DNA of 64,000 nucleotides from an uncultured Sphingomonadaceae bacterium (GCA_947497085.1 CANMFE010000001.1:62001-126000), one strand, 5' to 3'. Positions 17,714 through 28,149 are shown, counted from the stretch's first letter. Notes: a model not told the origin generated them from the sequence alone. A program made the numbers and translations.

Positions 17714-18241
17714 CTATTTTTCCTGTAGTCGCGGCATCAACTCAACGAAATTACAAGGGCCGTGGCGACTATCAAGCTGCGAGTGCAAGATACCGTCCCA
17801 GCCATCCTTAACGGCACCGTTGGAGCCTGGCAGGGCGAAAATATATGTTCCGCGTGCCAGCACCGCGCAGGCACGCGACTGGATAGTCGATGTGCCGATC
17901 TTTTCATAGCTGAGCAGCCGGAACAGTTCGCCAAAGCCAGGAATATCCTTGTCCTTAACCTGATCCAGTGCCTCAGGTGTGATATCGCGGCCTGTCAGAC
18001 CCGTTCCGCCTGTCGTTATCACCACATCAATATCGGGATCATCAATCCAGTTGTGCAAACGGGCAATGATGCGGTCCCGGTCATCGCGTTCAATCGCGCG
18101 AGCCGTAAGTTCATGTCCGGCCTCCTGCACACGCTTGGCCAGGATGTCGCCCGATGTGTCATCTGCGCGCGTGCGTGTGTCCGAAATGGTCAGCACCGCG
18201 ATGTGGATGGGTATGAAGGCGCGGGTTTCATCAATCGCCAC
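17714..18241 (-). CDS. moaB: Molybdenum cofactor biosynthesis protein B (MoaB)
   Basis: MoaB/MogA-type proteins adenylylate molybdopterin. The motifs ISDTRT, TTGGTGLTGRD and ALPGSNGAVKDGW are clear. I place the start at GTG 18241 because AGGAG stands nine bases upstream and the product then begins MAIDETRAFIPIHIAVLTIS, matching the family. An ATG at 18271 lacks a ribosome binding site and would enlarge the overlap with the transglycosylase gene. The 175-residue product overlaps that gene by 11 bp. No other molybdopterin gene lies nearby. Confidence 0.93.
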   Translation of the reverse strand: MAIDETRAFIPIHIAVLTISDTRTRADDTSGDILAKRVQEAGHELTARAIERDDRDRIIARLHNWIDDPDIDVVITTGGTGLTGRDITPEALDQVKDKDIPGFGELFRLLSYEKIGTSTIQSRACAVLARGTYIFALPGSNGAVKDGWDGILHSQLDSRHGPCNFVELMPRLQEK

Positions 18242-20045
18242 TATTTTGCACTCCTGTGATGCGGCCATCATGGCTGAGCCGCACGTTGCGACTGCCGCTC
18301 AGGTCCGGAAAGCTGGGCCACAACCCTTGGGCAAGTCCATGCGCGCTGGACGATGTAACGCCGGCCTGATCTTCATACATCCAGTAATTGCGCAGGATGA
18401 TGCCGACATAGGCGCGTGTTTCGGAATAGGGTATGGATTCGATAAACAGCAACGGATCGCCATTATCGCGAACTTCACTGTTCCAGCGCGCGACAGGCGT
18501 TGGTCCTGCATTATAGGCCGCGATAATCTTGGGCAACAGGCCTTGTGTCTGCGGCATCCTCTTAAGCTGCTCCAGATACGTCTGCCCATATTCCAGGTTG
18601 ATTTCCGGACGATAGAGGTCGGATACGTTAAATCTCTCACCGCGTGAACGCGCAACATCGCTCGCTGTGCCAGGGCGAACCTGCATCAATCCGCGTGCAT
18701 CAGCGCTGCTGCGTGCATTTGCACGGAATCCCGATTCCTGCAGTGTGTGCGCATAAACCAGCGCAGGATCAACGCGCCATCCTTTGACAGGTGCCCATTT
18801 CGGACTGGGGAAACGTGCAAAGCTGTCTGGCCGTGCGCCCGATGGCCCATTATGGGCCATGAATATCTGTGCGGCGGGCAAGCTGAGATCACGGGCAAGC
18901 CGGAGCAGCGATTCGTGCTCACCAGCGTTGCCAATACGCGCCTGATGCCGAAGCACTTCATCGGCCAGTGTCGTTTCGCCAATTTCGGTCAGGCCAATAG
19001 CCAGTTTGACATTGGCATTATTGCGCAGTGCCCGCCAGTCATCCCTGCTGAAATCGGCAGGCTTGCGTCTGGTATCAGCTTCCAGGCCCAGGCGTTCGCG
19101 TGCGAGCAGGCCGTAAAGCGTTTCGCCATAGCTGGCGGCATGGCGCATATTCTGCTGCACATCTTGCGGTGTGCGGCACTTCATATTGGCGCGGGCGGCC
19201 CAGTAATAGCCGGCGGCACGCATTTCCGGATTGCTTGCAGTGGATGCTGTCTGCTCAAAGGACTGTGCGGCACGGACACAGTCATTCAGCCGCCATGCGG
19301 CAAGCCCCGCAACCCAATGCGCTTCGGACACCCATGAACCGTGGCCCTGTACGGCGCGCATGGCCATTTGCAGCGCCATACTGTCGTTATTTTCGATATA
19401 GTAGGACCATGCAACACGCTGCTGCCACTCGGTGCGCGCCTCGGCACTCAACTGGCCCTCAACACCGCTTAACAGGGACTGCGCACCACGTGGGTCATCA
19501 TTCTTGATGCGATCATATATTGCAGCTGCTGTATCGGCGGGCATGGAGTTATCGGCCACCGTCCGTGGTTTGCCGCGGCGTGAAACGCCGCTGAAACTGG
19601 AGAGACGGCTATATTGCGGCGTGCGGGGCAGGACTGTAGCGCCGCGCCGCGTTGCAAGGCGGCCCAGCTGTGCGGCCTGCGGGATATGCGGGGCATCATT
19701 AAGCAGCGCCAAAAGTGGTCCAAGTTCAACTTTGGGTGAATTGGCGGCCAGGTAGAATTCGGCCCTGGCAATGTCGTGCAGCGGGCCCGATTGACGCTGG
19801 GCCAATAGCGAGCTCACCATATCCCATTGCTCGCCTCTGATGGCGGCGAAAACCTGGCGATAATAGCTCCGGTCTTTTCTGTTCAAATGTTCGGGTACAT
19901 TTTTGGCACCGGCACGCGCCTTGAAATAATCGGTGCTTTTGCCGGCATGTACAGGTGCAGCGGACAAAACAGAGATCACAGCGGCACATGCGGCCATTAG
20001 CGGCCATCTGAAACGGCTCACTGTTTTATACTTTCCATCAACCAT
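18231..20045 (-). CDS. Periplasmic lytic transglycosylase (Slt70-like)
   Basis: Soluble lytic transglycosylases cleave peptidoglycan to 1,6-anhydro products. ATG 20045 has AGGA upstream and gives a 604-residue product with a signal peptide ending APVHA. A long alpha-superhelical region (about residues 40-410) precedes the SLT domain, which holds the catalytic glutamate in HTLQESGF, then SSADARGLMQVRPGTA and IAAYNAGPTPVARW. The gene overlaps moaB downstream and the UDG-like gene upstream, which makes a compact three-gene unit. Confidence 0.93.
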   Translation of the reverse strand: MVDGKYKTVSRFRWPLMAACAAVISVLSAAPVHAGKSTDYFKARAGAKNVPEHLNRKDRSYYRQVFAAIRGEQWDMVSSLLAQRQSGPLHDIARAEFYLAANSPKVELGPLLALLNDAPHIPQAAQLGRLATRRGATVLPRTPQYSRLSSFSGVSRRGKPRTVADNSMPADTAAAIYDRIKNDDPRGAQSLLSGVEGQLSAEARTEWQQRVAWSYYIENNDSMALQMAMRAVQGHGSWVSEAHWVAGLAAWRLNDCVRAAQSFEQTASTASNPEMRAAGYYWAARANMKCRTPQDVQQNMRHAASYGETLYGLLARERLGLEADTRRKPADFSRDDWRALRNNANVKLAIGLTEIGETTLADEVLRHQARIGNAGEHESLLRLARDLSLPAAQIFMAHNGPSGARPDSFARFPSPKWAPVKGWRVDPALVYAHTLQESGFRANARSSADARGLMQVRPGTASDVARSRGERFNVSDLYRPEINLEYGQTYLEQLKRMPQTQGLLPKIIAAYNAGPTPVARWNSEVRDNGDPLLFIESIPYSETRAYVGIILRNYWMYEDQAGVTSSSAHGLAQGLWPSFPDLSGSRNVRLSHDGRITGVQNSGD

Positions 20046-20815
20046 TGCCAGTCCTGCCATGCCTTTGCCTTTAAACCGGGCCGCTGCATCAATGTGCGCG
20101 GGTGAAAACTGCTTGCCGCAGGGATTTTCCCCATTTCATGATTGATAAATTGTAAATTGAGTCGATTTTTCGGCAAGTCGTTGCCGGTGAGCGCCGAATT
20201 GGGCATATTGCCGAGCAATATGACAGCTTGCGGCGCGACCAGTGCGATATGCCTGTCCAATATTTCCCGATAAGCCTGTAATATAGAGGCATCGAGCCGG
20301 TTTTCCAGTGAATGCTCTGGCAACAGCGATGCGTGATAAACCTCTGCCTGCGCAATTCCCGCTGCGGCCAATATTCTGCCCAACAATTTGCCGGACACTC
20401 CCGAAAACACAGTTTGCAGATCGTCCCTGTCGGGCATGTCCGATATAATCATCAATCTGGGCTTTAGCGGCCCATGCGGCGCGATGCGTATGCCGATGCC
20501 GCTGGGCAGGGCCAGCTGCGGATTCTCCATCCAGAAACGGATGAATTCGGGATGTGTATCTGGCGGCGCAGGTAAGTTGACCGTTCTTGGTGCTGGTTCC
20601 ACCTGTTTTTGCAGCGCAGATCCCGTTTTTGCAGCAACCGTGTTTTGCACTTCATCGTTTCCGGTGCGTGCAGTTTGCGCTGGCTCCTTGACGTCTTCCT
20701 TGTCGAGCCAACCCTCGGCTTCCGTAGAGTAATCGAGATCAACGCCCGCGAGTTCCCACCATTCCAGCAGGCTGTCGAGTTCTTCACGGACCGTGTCACC
20801 AGACATTTCACTCAT
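20018..20815 (-). CDS. Divergent uracil-DNA glycosylase superfamily protein
   Basis: About 265 residues. The C-terminal 170 residues have the UDG4/5-like pattern: a strand plus motif IISDMPDRDD in place of GEAPGxxED, then FSGVSGKLLGRILAAAG, VILLGNMPNSALTG, and SSFHPRTLMQRPGLKAKAW with the conserved His-Pro. The protein has no cysteine, so the [4Fe-4S] cluster of families 4 and 5 is absent. The N-terminal 100 residues are a charged linker. Catalysis on uracil is therefore uncertain. ATG 20839 is an alternative start; neither has a good ribosome site. It overlaps the transglycosylase start by 28 bp. Confidence 0.7.
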   Translation of the reverse strand: MSEMSGDTVREELDSLLEWWELAGVDLDYSTEAEGWLDKEDVKEPAQTARTGNDEVQNTVAAKTGSALQKQVEPAPRTVNLPAPPDTHPEFIRFWMENPQLALPSGIGIRIAPHGPLKPRLMIISDMPDRDDLQTVFSGVSGKLLGRILAAAGIAQAEVYHASLLPEHSLENRLDASILQAYREILDRHIALVAPQAVILLGNMPNSALTGNDLPKNRLNLQFINHEMGKIPAASSFHPRTLMQRPGLKAKAWQDWQWLMESIKQ

Positions 20816-20950
20816 GCCATATTGCCCATAAATTTGCACATAGAGGGTTGGTCATCCGCTTTCAATTGGCTATCAAACCGTAATGAATAGGGATGTTTTT
20901 GCCGATTGGCAAAGGCTGATAGAGGTCAAAGAGAAGATAAGGGCGATATT

Positions 20951-22603
20951 ATGAGCGAACGTGAATCAATGCCATATGACGTGGTGATTGTGGGCGGCGG
21001 GCCAGCAGGCCTTTCGGCGGCAATCCGGCTGAAGCAGCTGGCAGCGGCTGAGGAACGGGAGATTGACGTTTGCATTCTGGAGAAAGGCTCTGAAATCGGC
21101 GCGCATATTCTGTCTGGTGCGGTGGTTGATCCGATTGCTCTGGATGAACTGATACCCGACTGGCGCGACAAGGGCTGCCCTATGGCAGAAACCCCGGTCA
21201 CCGAAAACCATCACTGGATTCTGACCAAGGGCCGCAAATTCGCGATGCCGCACATCATGACGCCGCCTTATATGCATAATAAGGGAACCTATACCGGCTC
21301 GCTGGGCAATATGTGCCGCTGGCTCGGGGAGCAGGCAGAAGAGCTCGGCGTGGAAATTTTCCCCGGCTTTGCAGCTGCCGAAATCCTTTACAATGATGAT
21401 GGGTCGGTCAAGGGCGTTGCCACTGGCGATATGGGTATTGCCGAAGATGGCAGCAAAAAGAGCGAGTATGAACCCGGGCTTGAGCTACACGCCAAATATA
21501 CGTTTTTTGCCGAAGGCGCGCGGGGCCATCTTACCAAAATCCTGAAAAGCCAGTTTGATCTGGAAGCGGACTGCGAACCGCAGACTTACGGACTTGGCAT
21601 GAAAGAGCTGTGGGATATCCCGGCGGATAAGCACGAACCGGGCCGCGTGATCCATACACAAGGCTGGCCGCTTGATGACGCATGGGGCGGAGGTTTCCTC
21701 TACCATCAGGCGAACGGACAGGTATCGCTCGGCTTTGTGGTGGCGCTATCCTATAAAAACCCGCATCTGTCACCGTTCCAGGAATTTCAACACTGGAAAA
21801 CGCACCCGGAAATCCGCGCGATACTCGAAGGCGGCAAGCGTGTGGCCTATGGCGCGCGCGTTATTAACGAGGGCGGGTGGCAGTCCGTGCCCAAACTCGC
21901 ATTTCCGGGCGGCGCGCTGATCGGTTGTAGTGCAGGTTTTGTGAATGTGCCGCGCATCAAAGGGACGCACACGGCGATGAAATCGGGCATGCTGGCGGCC
22001 GAAAGCGCTTATGCCGCCGTTCAGGCGGAGCGGAGCAGTGATGAACTCGGCGATTATCAGGAAAGCCTGAATGACAGCTGGATTGCAACGGAACTTAAAA
22101 AGGTCAAAAATGCCGAACCTCTGGTCGACAAATTTGGCGGCACATGGGGCACGATTTTTGCCGGTGCGGATATGTGGATGCGGCAGTTGCGCATCGGGCT
22201 ACCATATACCATGGGGCACAAGCCGGACCACACCAAGCTTTGGCGCGAAGACCAGTGCGTGAAAATCGAATATCCCAAGCCGGATGGCGTGATTTCATTT
22301 GATCGACTGTCATCGGTATTTCTGTCGAACACCAATCATGCCGAAGATCAACCGGTGCATCTGCAACTGAAAGATCCGAGTATTCCGGTTGAGCATCACC
22401 TGCCGGTATTTGATGGTCCGTCACAGCGATATTGCCCGGCAGGCGTGTATGAATTTGTTGAGGATGAAAACGGCAATCCTAAATTCCAGATCAATGCGCA
22501 AAACTGCGTGCACTGCAAGACGTGCGATATCAAGGATCCGGCGCAGAACATCAATTGGGTCGTGCCTGAAGGCGGCGGCGGCCCCAACTATCCGAATATG
22601 TAA
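20951..22603 (+). CDS. Electron transfer flavoprotein-ubiquinone oxidoreductase
   Basis: ETF-QO passes electrons from acyl-CoA dehydrogenases, via ETF, to membrane quinone. ATG 20951 follows AAGGGCG. The 550-residue product has the FAD motif [15 protein letters not shown], then [12 protein letters not shown]. The C-terminal [4Fe-4S] domain has cysteines in [10 protein letters not shown] and [20 protein letters not shown]. Its length and motifs fit the canonical enzyme. This function suits the propionyl-CoA and enoyl-CoA genes elsewhere in the window, though it is not linked to them. ispE follows after 15 bp. Confidence 0.96.
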   Translation: MSERESMPYDVVIVGGGPAGLSAAIRLKQLAAAEEREIDVCILEKGSEIGAHILSGAVVDPIALDELIPDWRDKGCPMAETPVTENHHWILTKGRKFAMPHIMTPPYMHNKGTYTGSLGNMCRWLGEQAEELGVEIFPGFAAAEILYNDDGSVKGVATGDMGIAEDGSKKSEYEPGLELHAKYTFFAEGARGHLTKILKSQFDLEADCEPQTYGLGMKELWDIPADKHEPGRVIHTQGWPLDDAWGGGFLYHQANGQVSLGFVVALSYKNPHLSPFQEFQHWKTHPEIRAILEGGKRVAYGARVINEGGWQSVPKLAFPGGALIGCSAGFVNVPRIKGTHTAMKSGMLAAESAYAAVQAERSSDELGDYQESLNDSWIATELKKVKNAEPLVDKFGGTWGTIFAGADMWMRQLRIGLPYTMGHKPDHTKLWREDQCVKIEYPKPDGVISFDRLSSVFLSNTNHAEDQPVHLQLKDPSIPVEHHLPVFDGPSQRYCPAGVYEFVEDENGNPKFQINAQNCVHCKTCDIKDPAQNINWVVPEGGGGPNYPNM

Positions 22604-22618
22604 GATAGTCAGGCTGAA

Positions 22619-23473
22619 ATGGCTGAATGCCTATCCGAAACCGCCTATGCGAAAATCAACCTCGCATTGCATGTCCGCGCGCGGCGTGAAGACGGCTATC
22701 ATGAGCTGGAAACGATCTTCGCATTTCTGGATAAAGGCGATGGGTTGACAGCAGAGTCGGCAGATGAACTGACGCTCGAGATTGCCGGGCCTTTTTCGGA
22801 TGGCCTGGAAACAGAAGAAAATCTTGTACTTCAGGCAGCATCTGCACTGCGCGAATTTGCGGGCGTTCGTACCGGCGCGAAACTGGTGCTGGACAAAAAA
22901 CTCCCCATTGCCTCGGGGATTGGCGGCGGGTCTGCCGATGCCGCGGCGGCGCTGCGCCTGCTTAACCGCCTATGGGCACTGGACCTGACAGAAGGCGAAC
23001 TGGCGGCGATAGGCATGCCGCTGGGCGCTGACATCGCGGCGTGTGTCTATAGCCGCACCTGTATTGGCACGGGCGCGGGGGAACAGATTGATCTTGCGCA
23101 GGATGGCAGCCTGGCAGGTTTTCACTGCCTGCTCGTAAATCCGGGCATTGCTGTTGCCACAGGCCCGGTTTTCCGTGGATGGGATGGTATTGACCTTGGC
23201 GGATTAGGGGAGGGTGATATTCTCTTCGCGGCACTGGCGGGGCGCAATGACTTGCAAGTGTCCGCTCTTGAAATTGCACCGCAAATAACGGGCGTTTTGC
23301 ACATGCTCAAAGCTTGGTCGCCTGTGCTGGCGCGGATGTCGGGTTCTGGCGCGACCTGTTTTGCCCTGTTTGACAGCGCAGAAACTGTGCAAGACGCAGT
23401 GCTGGAAATCCGCAAGCGGCATCCCGGCTACTGGACAATGTCAGGCAGCTTGCGGGATGCAGCAGATGTGTGA
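22619..23473 (+). CDS. ispE: 4-diphosphocytidyl-2-C-methyl-D-erythritol kinase
   Basis: IspE phosphorylates the 2-hydroxyl of CDP-methylerythritol in the non-mevalonate isoprenoid pathway. The 284-residue protein has the substrate segment AYAKINLALHVRARREDGYHE (split here as AYAKINLALHV and DGYHELET), the GHMP ATP motif PIASGIGGGSADAAA and the C-terminal ARMSGSGATCFALF. It follows the ETF-QO gene at 15 bp, and its end overlaps the next gene. Confidence 0.96.
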   Translation: MAECLSETAYAKINLALHVRARREDGYHELETIFAFLDKGDGLTAESADELTLEIAGPFSDGLETEENLVLQAASALREFAGVRTGAKLVLDKKLPIASGIGGGSADAAAALRLLNRLWALDLTEGELAAIGMPLGADIAACVYSRTCIGTGAGEQIDLAQDGSLAGFHCLLVNPGIAVATGPVFRGWDGIDLGGLGEGDILFAALAGRNDLQVSALEIAPQITGVLHMLKAWSPVLARMSGSGATCFALFDSAETVQDAVLEIRKRHPGYWTMSGSLRDAADV

Positions 23474-24209
23474 AGAAGCACCTGTATGTAGATATGTTGC
23501 GGGCGCAGGTGACAATGCGAAAATATGTGTCATTGGTGACCATGCATCAAACCATGTCCCGGATGACATTGATTTGGGCATAGCGGCAGAATTGCTGGAC
23601 ACACATATTGCCGTTGACCTGGGCAGCGCGGAAGTTGCGCAGCGCCTGCATGACATATTTGGTTTTTCGCTGTTTCTGGCAACCACATCGCGGCTTGTGG
23701 TCGATCTGAACCGCTCGCGAGATGATGCGGTCGCCGTTCCTATGCAAAGTGATGGGATAGATATTCCGGGCAATGTACTGGACAGTGAAGCACGTAATCG
23801 GCGGTTGCAGCGCTTTCACGACAGTTATCATGATGCACTTGGCGAGCATATTGTGCGGTTCAAACCTGCATTTCTGCTATTCCTGCACAGCTTTACGCCT
23901 GCGCTGAAAAGCGATGGCGCAAAGCCGCGTCCGTGGCATTTCGGCGTGATGTATAATCAGGATGAAAGAGCCGGAAAGCTCGCGCTGCCGTTGTTCGCCG
24001 CTACGGGGCATGAAACCGGCGACCAGCTTCCCTATTCGGGCAAGGTTTATAGTAGCTCGCTGGAGAGGCATGGGGATGCCAATCAGATTCCCTATATCGG
24101 CCTTGAAATGCGGCAGGATTTGATAGCCGAGAATGCAGGGCGGGACAGTTTTGCTCAAATTATCGGACCCATATGTCAGGAAATTACACAAAAGCTTGCA
24201 TCTGCATAA
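23466..24209 (+). CDS. N-formylglutamate amidohydrolase family protein
   Basis: About 247 residues starting at ATG 23466 (GGGA eight bases upstream) or ATG 23457; both lie inside the end of ispE, so translation is coupled. Family motifs include VIGDHASNHVPDD, VDLNRSRDD, HDSYHDAL and FLLFLHSFTPAL. Relatives hydrolyse N-formyl-glutamate in histidine degradation, but no hut gene is nearby. The real substrate is uncertain. Confidence 0.85.
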   Translation: MCEEAPVCRYVAGAGDNAKICVIGDHASNHVPDDIDLGIAAELLDTHIAVDLGSAEVAQRLHDIFGFSLFLATTSRLVVDLNRSRDDAVAVPMQSDGIDIPGNVLDSEARNRRLQRFHDSYHDALGEHIVRFKPAFLLFLHSFTPALKSDGAKPRPWHFGVMYNQDERAGKLALPLFAATGHETGDQLPYSGKVYSSSLERHGDANQIPYIGLEMRQDLIAENAGRDSFAQIIGPICQEITQKLASA

Positions 24210-24257
24210 TCACATGTCATTAAAGGCGCGATCAGGCCCGTAACAAGAGAAAGTGCA

Positions 24258-25979
24258 ATGAACCGTAAATTTGATAAATCCAAATTGCCAAGCCGCCATG
24301 TTTCCGTGGGGCCAGAGCGTGCGCCACATCGCAGTTATTACTATGCCATGGGGTTGGATGAAGATGATATCGCGCGGCCATTTGTGGCGGTGGCATCGGC
24401 GGGCAATGACAGCGCGCCTTGCAACACGACGCTCAATGCGCAGGCTGATATCTGCCGTCAGGGCGTGGAAACAGGCGGCGGCATGCCGCGCCGGTTCAAC
24501 ACAATTACCGTGACTGACGGTATTGCCATGGGGCATCAGGGCATGAAGAGCTCGCTAGTCAGCCGCGAAGTCATTGCGGACTCGGTGGAACTCAGCGTGC
24601 GTGGCCACTGCTATGATGCGCTTGTCGGCTTTGCCGGGTGTGACAAAAGCCTGCCGGGCATGATGATGGCGATGCTCAGGCTCAATGTGCCTTCGATTTT
24701 CGTCTATGGCGGTTCAATCCTGCCTGGCACCTATCAGGGTGAGGATGTCACTGTTGTCGATGTGTTTGAGAAAGTGGGCCAGCATGCCGCCGGGAATTGC
24801 CCCTTGCAGGAGCTTATTGCGCTCGAAAAAGTGGCTTGTCCCGGACATGGCGCCTGCGGTGGGCAATTCACTGCCAATACTATGGCCTGTGTCGGCGAAG
24901 CGATTGGATTATCATTACCAAACAGCAATATGGCCCCCGCACCGTATAAATCACGTGAAGAAATAGCGATCGCCGCAGGCGAACAGGTTATGGCGCTTTT
25001 GGAAACGAATTTGCGCCCGCGTGACATCTGTACACGCGAAGCATTTGAAAATGCGGCGCGCGTGGTGGCGGCCACGGGCGGGTCCACCAATGCGGCGCTG
25101 CACCTTCCCGCTATGGCGAGCGAGGCGGGGATTGATTTTGACCTGTTCGATGTAGCCGAGATTTTCAAAACTACGCCCTATATTGCCGACCTGAAACCTG
25201 GCGGCAGATATGTTGCCAAGGATATGCATGAAGCGGGCGGTGTCTATATGTTGATGAAAACGCTGATGGATGGCGGTTTTTTGCATGCCGATTGCATGAC
25301 AGTAACGGGCCGGACACTGGGTGAGAATATTGATGAGATCATCTGGAACCCGGATCAGAAAGTCATTTATGACGTCAAGACGCCAATCACGCCAACTGGC
25401 GGTGTCGTGGGGCTTCGCGGCACATTGGCACCTGAAGGCGCGATTGTAAAAGTGGCGGGGATGGATCGATTGCAATTTACCGGACCGGCGCAGGTTTTTG
25501 AATGCGAAGAAGATGCCTTCGCTGCTGTCGAAAACCGCGAGATTAACGAAGGCAGTGTTATCATTATCCGAAATGAAGGCCCTAGAGGCGGCCCCGGCAT
25601 GCGTGAAATGCTGTCGACAACAGCGGCGCTGTACGGACAGGGCATGGGCGAGAAAGTCGCGCTTATCACCGATGGTCGATTTTCGGGCGCGACCCGCGGC
25701 TTTTGTATTGGTCATGTCGGACCGGAAGCGGCCACTGGTGGGCCGATCGGACTGGTGCATGATGGTGACGTGATCGCGATTGATGCGGAAGCTGGCACGA
25801 TTGACCTGCAGGTTAGCGAAGAGGTACTGGCAAAACGGCGCGAAATATGGAAACCGCATGAAAATGACTATGCTTCCGGTGCGTTATGGCGTTATGCGCA
25901 GAATGTCGGAGCTGCGCATAAAGGTGCCATCACACATCCCGGTGCGAAAGCAGAAAAGCATATCTATGCAGATATTTAG
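24258..25979 (+). CDS. ilvD: Dihydroxy-acid dehydratase
   Basis: IlvD dehydrates dihydroxy-isovalerate and dihydroxy-methylvalerate in branched-chain amino acid synthesis. The 573-residue protein has iron-sulfur cysteines in [11 protein letters not shown] and [19 protein letters not shown], plus SAPCNTTLN near residue 55. The length fits the IlvD group more than the larger sugar-acid dehydratases. C-terminal motifs [19 protein letters not shown] and [12 protein letters not shown] are typical. No other ilv gene is adjacent. The next gene starts 14 bp downstream. Confidence 0.95.
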   Translation: MNRKFDKSKLPSRHVSVGPERAPHRSYYYAMGLDEDDIARPFVAVASAGNDSAPCNTTLNAQADICRQGVETGGGMPRRFNTITVTDGIAMGHQGMKSSLVSREVIADSVELSVRGHCYDALVGFAGCDKSLPGMMMAMLRLNVPSIFVYGGSILPGTYQGEDVTVVDVFEKVGQHAAGNCPLQELIALEKVACPGHGACGGQFTANTMACVGEAIGLSLPNSNMAPAPYKSREEIAIAAGEQVMALLETNLRPRDICTREAFENAARVVAATGGSTNAALHLPAMASEAGIDFDLFDVAEIFKTTPYIADLKPGGRYVAKDMHEAGGVYMLMKTLMDGGFLHADCMTVTGRTLGENIDEIIWNPDQKVIYDVKTPITPTGGVVGLRGTLAPEGAIVKVAGMDRLQFTGPAQVFECEEDAFAAVENREINEGSVIIIRNEGPRGGPGMREMLSTTAALYGQGMGEKVALITDGRFSGATRGFCIGHVGPEAATGGPIGLVHDGDVIAIDAEAGTIDLQVSEEVLAKRREIWKPHENDYASGALWRYAQNVGAAHKGAITHPGAKAEKHIYADI

Positions 25980-25993
25980 ATTGGAATCTTCAC

Positions 25994-27196
25994 ATGGGTG
26001 AGGAAATTGTCCGTATAGCCGCGCGCGGTGACGGTATCACCGAAAGTGGGCAGCATGTGCCCATGTCCGCGCCGGGGGATGTGTTACAGGATGATGGCGG
26101 CCTTGTCTGGGGGCCGCATCATCTGACGCCGCCTTGCCAGCATTTTGAACTGTGCGGCGGGTGTAGCCTGCAACAGCTTGATAACGCAAGCTATGCTGAA
26201 TTTGTCCGTGACCGCGTCGCCAATTCGATTGATTCTCAGGGGTTGCAGGCGGATGAAATCGCGCCAGCAGTGCTCAGCCCGCCGCAAAGCCGGCGCCGCG
26301 TCGGCCTGCGCGCCATTCGCATGGGACGCAAACTGCATGTGGGATTCCATACCGGCGGCAGTCACCGTGTCATTGACATGCAGCAATGCGAAATCATGCG
26401 GCCAGAGCTGTTCGCGCTTGTCGCTCCGCTCAGGCAGTTGCTGGATAGCTGGCCCGGCAAGTCGCTCAGCTGCGTGATTGATATGACACTGGTGGATCAG
26501 GGCGCGGATATTCATATCAAAAACCTGACATTTGAAGGTCTTGAGCAGACACAGGCACTGCTTGATTTTGCGCGCGAACATGATCTGGCACGGCTAAGCA
26601 TGGACCAGGGCTATGGCCCTGAAGCTGTTTGGGAGCCGGAACCTGTGACGATGAGCTTTGGCAGTCATGCCGTTGGCTTTCCTGTGGGCGCGTTTCTGCA
26701 ACCCACTCGCGAAGGTGAGGATGCGCTTGTCGCCGCCGCACAAGAGGCTTTGCAGGGTAGCAAGGTCATAGCCGACCTGTTTTGCGGTATAGGCACTTTT
26801 GCGCTGCATCTTACAAAAGGGCGTAAAATCTATGCGGGCGAGGCTTCGCGTGACGCGCTGATGGCACTTAAAATGATGGCCAACATGCGGCAGTTACCGA
26901 TATTTGCCGACCACCGTGACCTGTATCGCAAACCGCTTATGGCTGAGGAGTTGAACCGGTTTGAAGCCGTACTGCTTGACCCGCCCCGTTCCGGCGCAAA
27001 GGAACAGGTAGGTGAGCTGGCTTTATCAAATGTTCCGAAAATCTGTTATATCAGCTGCAATCCGGTAAGCTGGGCACGCGATGCGAAAAAACTGTGTGAG
27101 GCAGGATATTATATTCGCAAAGTCTGGCCAGTGGGACAGTTTCGCTGGTCCACGCATGTCGAACTGGTCAGCTTATTTGAGAAAGCGGAAAGCTAG
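25994..27196 (+). CDS. 23S rRNA/tRNA m5U-type methyltransferase (RlmD/TrmA family)
   Basis: The 400-residue protein opens with a short TRAM-like segment (VRIAARGDGIT), then a likely [4Fe-4S] motif CQHFELCGGCSLQQ with a further cysteine in MQQCEIM. The SAM-binding site is IADLFCGIGTFALHL, the acidic motif is LLDPPRSGAKEQ, and the catalytic cysteine lies in CYISCNPVSWARD. The architecture matches the RlmC/RlmD group. TrmFO in this genome already makes m5U54 in tRNA, so an rRNA target is more likely. Its last four bases overlap the convergent nitrilase gene. Confidence 0.9.
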   Translation: MGEEIVRIAARGDGITESGQHVPMSAPGDVLQDDGGLVWGPHHLTPPCQHFELCGGCSLQQLDNASYAEFVRDRVANSIDSQGLQADEIAPAVLSPPQSRRRVGLRAIRMGRKLHVGFHTGGSHRVIDMQQCEIMRPELFALVAPLRQLLDSWPGKSLSCVIDMTLVDQGADIHIKNLTFEGLEQTQALLDFAREHDLARLSMDQGYGPEAVWEPEPVTMSFGSHAVGFPVGAFLQPTREGEDALVAAAQEALQGSKVIADLFCGIGTFALHLTKGRKIYAGEASRDALMALKMMANMRQLPIFADHRDLYRKPLMAEELNRFEAVLLDPPRSGAKEQVGELALSNVPKICYISCNPVSWARDAKKLCEAGYYIRKVWPVGQFRWSTHVELVSLFEKAES

Positions 27197-28137
27197 TCTT
27201 TCCAGACCACGCCATCTTTTGCGCTGCGATCTACACGTAATTCAAACACATCCGCGCGGGAATAATGGCCGTCTGTGTCGAGCGAGGCGAGGCCTTGACC
27301 AATAATTGACATATCCAGCTCTGCCGTGATGATTTCCAGGCCATCACCTGCCTGCACCAATATTTCGGCATCAGGCGCAATAATCTGGCTGCCGCCAAAT
27401 TGTAGCTGGCCATCATCCATCTGCATCACCAGTTCGCGGGCTTCTGCGTTATTGCCCAGTCGCACTATGCTCTCCAGCAGGTCGTTCCGGTGTTGGACTG
27501 TACCTGCCGCCAGCACGAAACAACGCCCTTCAAAAGCATAATGGCGTGAAGCAATCGAATAGCTTTCGCGCACGGTCGGCCATGCCGCAACATGCACCGT
27601 TTCCCCCTGATTATGCATGGCGGCACGTGCCAGCGGCATCCAGTGTTCCCAGCAGATCAGGCTGCCGATACGGGCTTCCGGGCTATTATGAATATCCAGC
27701 GTGGAGCCATCGCCCCGGTTCCAGATCAGTCGTTCACTATGCGTAGGGACTAATTTGCGATGGGGCAGGGGTATTTCGCCGGGCCGGAACAGTAGCTGGT
27801 TGTTATACAGACTATTACGCCGCCGTTCATGCGCGCCCACGGACACCGTGACATTCGCTTTATCGACCAAGGCTTGCAGAGCCTCAAACCGCGGGTCGTT
27901 CTCCCGCACAGCCTGTTCCAGCAGCATGGCATGCAATGCCTTTGTACCCGGATGATCCCATTTAGCAGCATCCGACGCTTCATCCAGCCAAAGCGGATAA
28001 CCGCCCAGAAATGTCTCGCCAAAGGCAATCATATCTGCCCCTGTATCAATGGCATCCTGCACCAGCGGAAGCAGCCGCTTCAGCCCTTCCGTAATATCAA
28101 GCGGGACAGGTGCACCCTGCACTATGGCGGTTTTCAT
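27193..28137 (-). CDS. Nitrilase-family carbon-nitrogen hydrolase
   Basis: The 314-residue protein has the full catalytic triad: E41 in AFGETFLGGYPLW, K128 in PHRKLVPTHSE and C162 in SLICWEHWMPLA. The GGYP and CWEHW contexts resemble true nitrilases and cyanide-processing enzymes more than amidases, so conversion of a nitrile to an acid is the likely chemistry. The substrate is unknown. It lies 12 bp after two MAPEG genes on the same strand. Confidence 0.9.
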   Translation of the reverse strand: MKTAIVQGAPVPLDITEGLKRLLPLVQDAIDTGADMIAFGETFLGGYPLWLDEASDAAKWDHPGTKALHAMLLEQAVRENDPRFEALQALVDKANVTVSVGAHERRRNSLYNNQLLFRPGEIPLPHRKLVPTHSERLIWNRGDGSTLDIHNSPEARIGSLICWEHWMPLARAAMHNQGETVHVAAWPTVRESYSIASRHYAFEGRCFVLAAGTVQHRNDLLESIVRLGNNAEARELVMQMDDGQLQFGGSQIIAPDAEILVQAGDGLEIITAELDMSIIGQGLASLDTDGHYSRADVFELRVDRSAKDGVVWKD

Positions 28138-28149
28138 ATTCCGCCCTTC

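Noticed and set aside
18242-18271. ATG 18271 as the moaB start
   Set aside because: No ribosome site precedes it, while GTG 18241 has AGGAG at good spacing and gives the family-typical N-terminus.
24951-25859. A 302-codon minus-strand frame inside ilvD
   Set aside because: The ilvD motifs lie throughout on the plus strand; this is a shadow frame.
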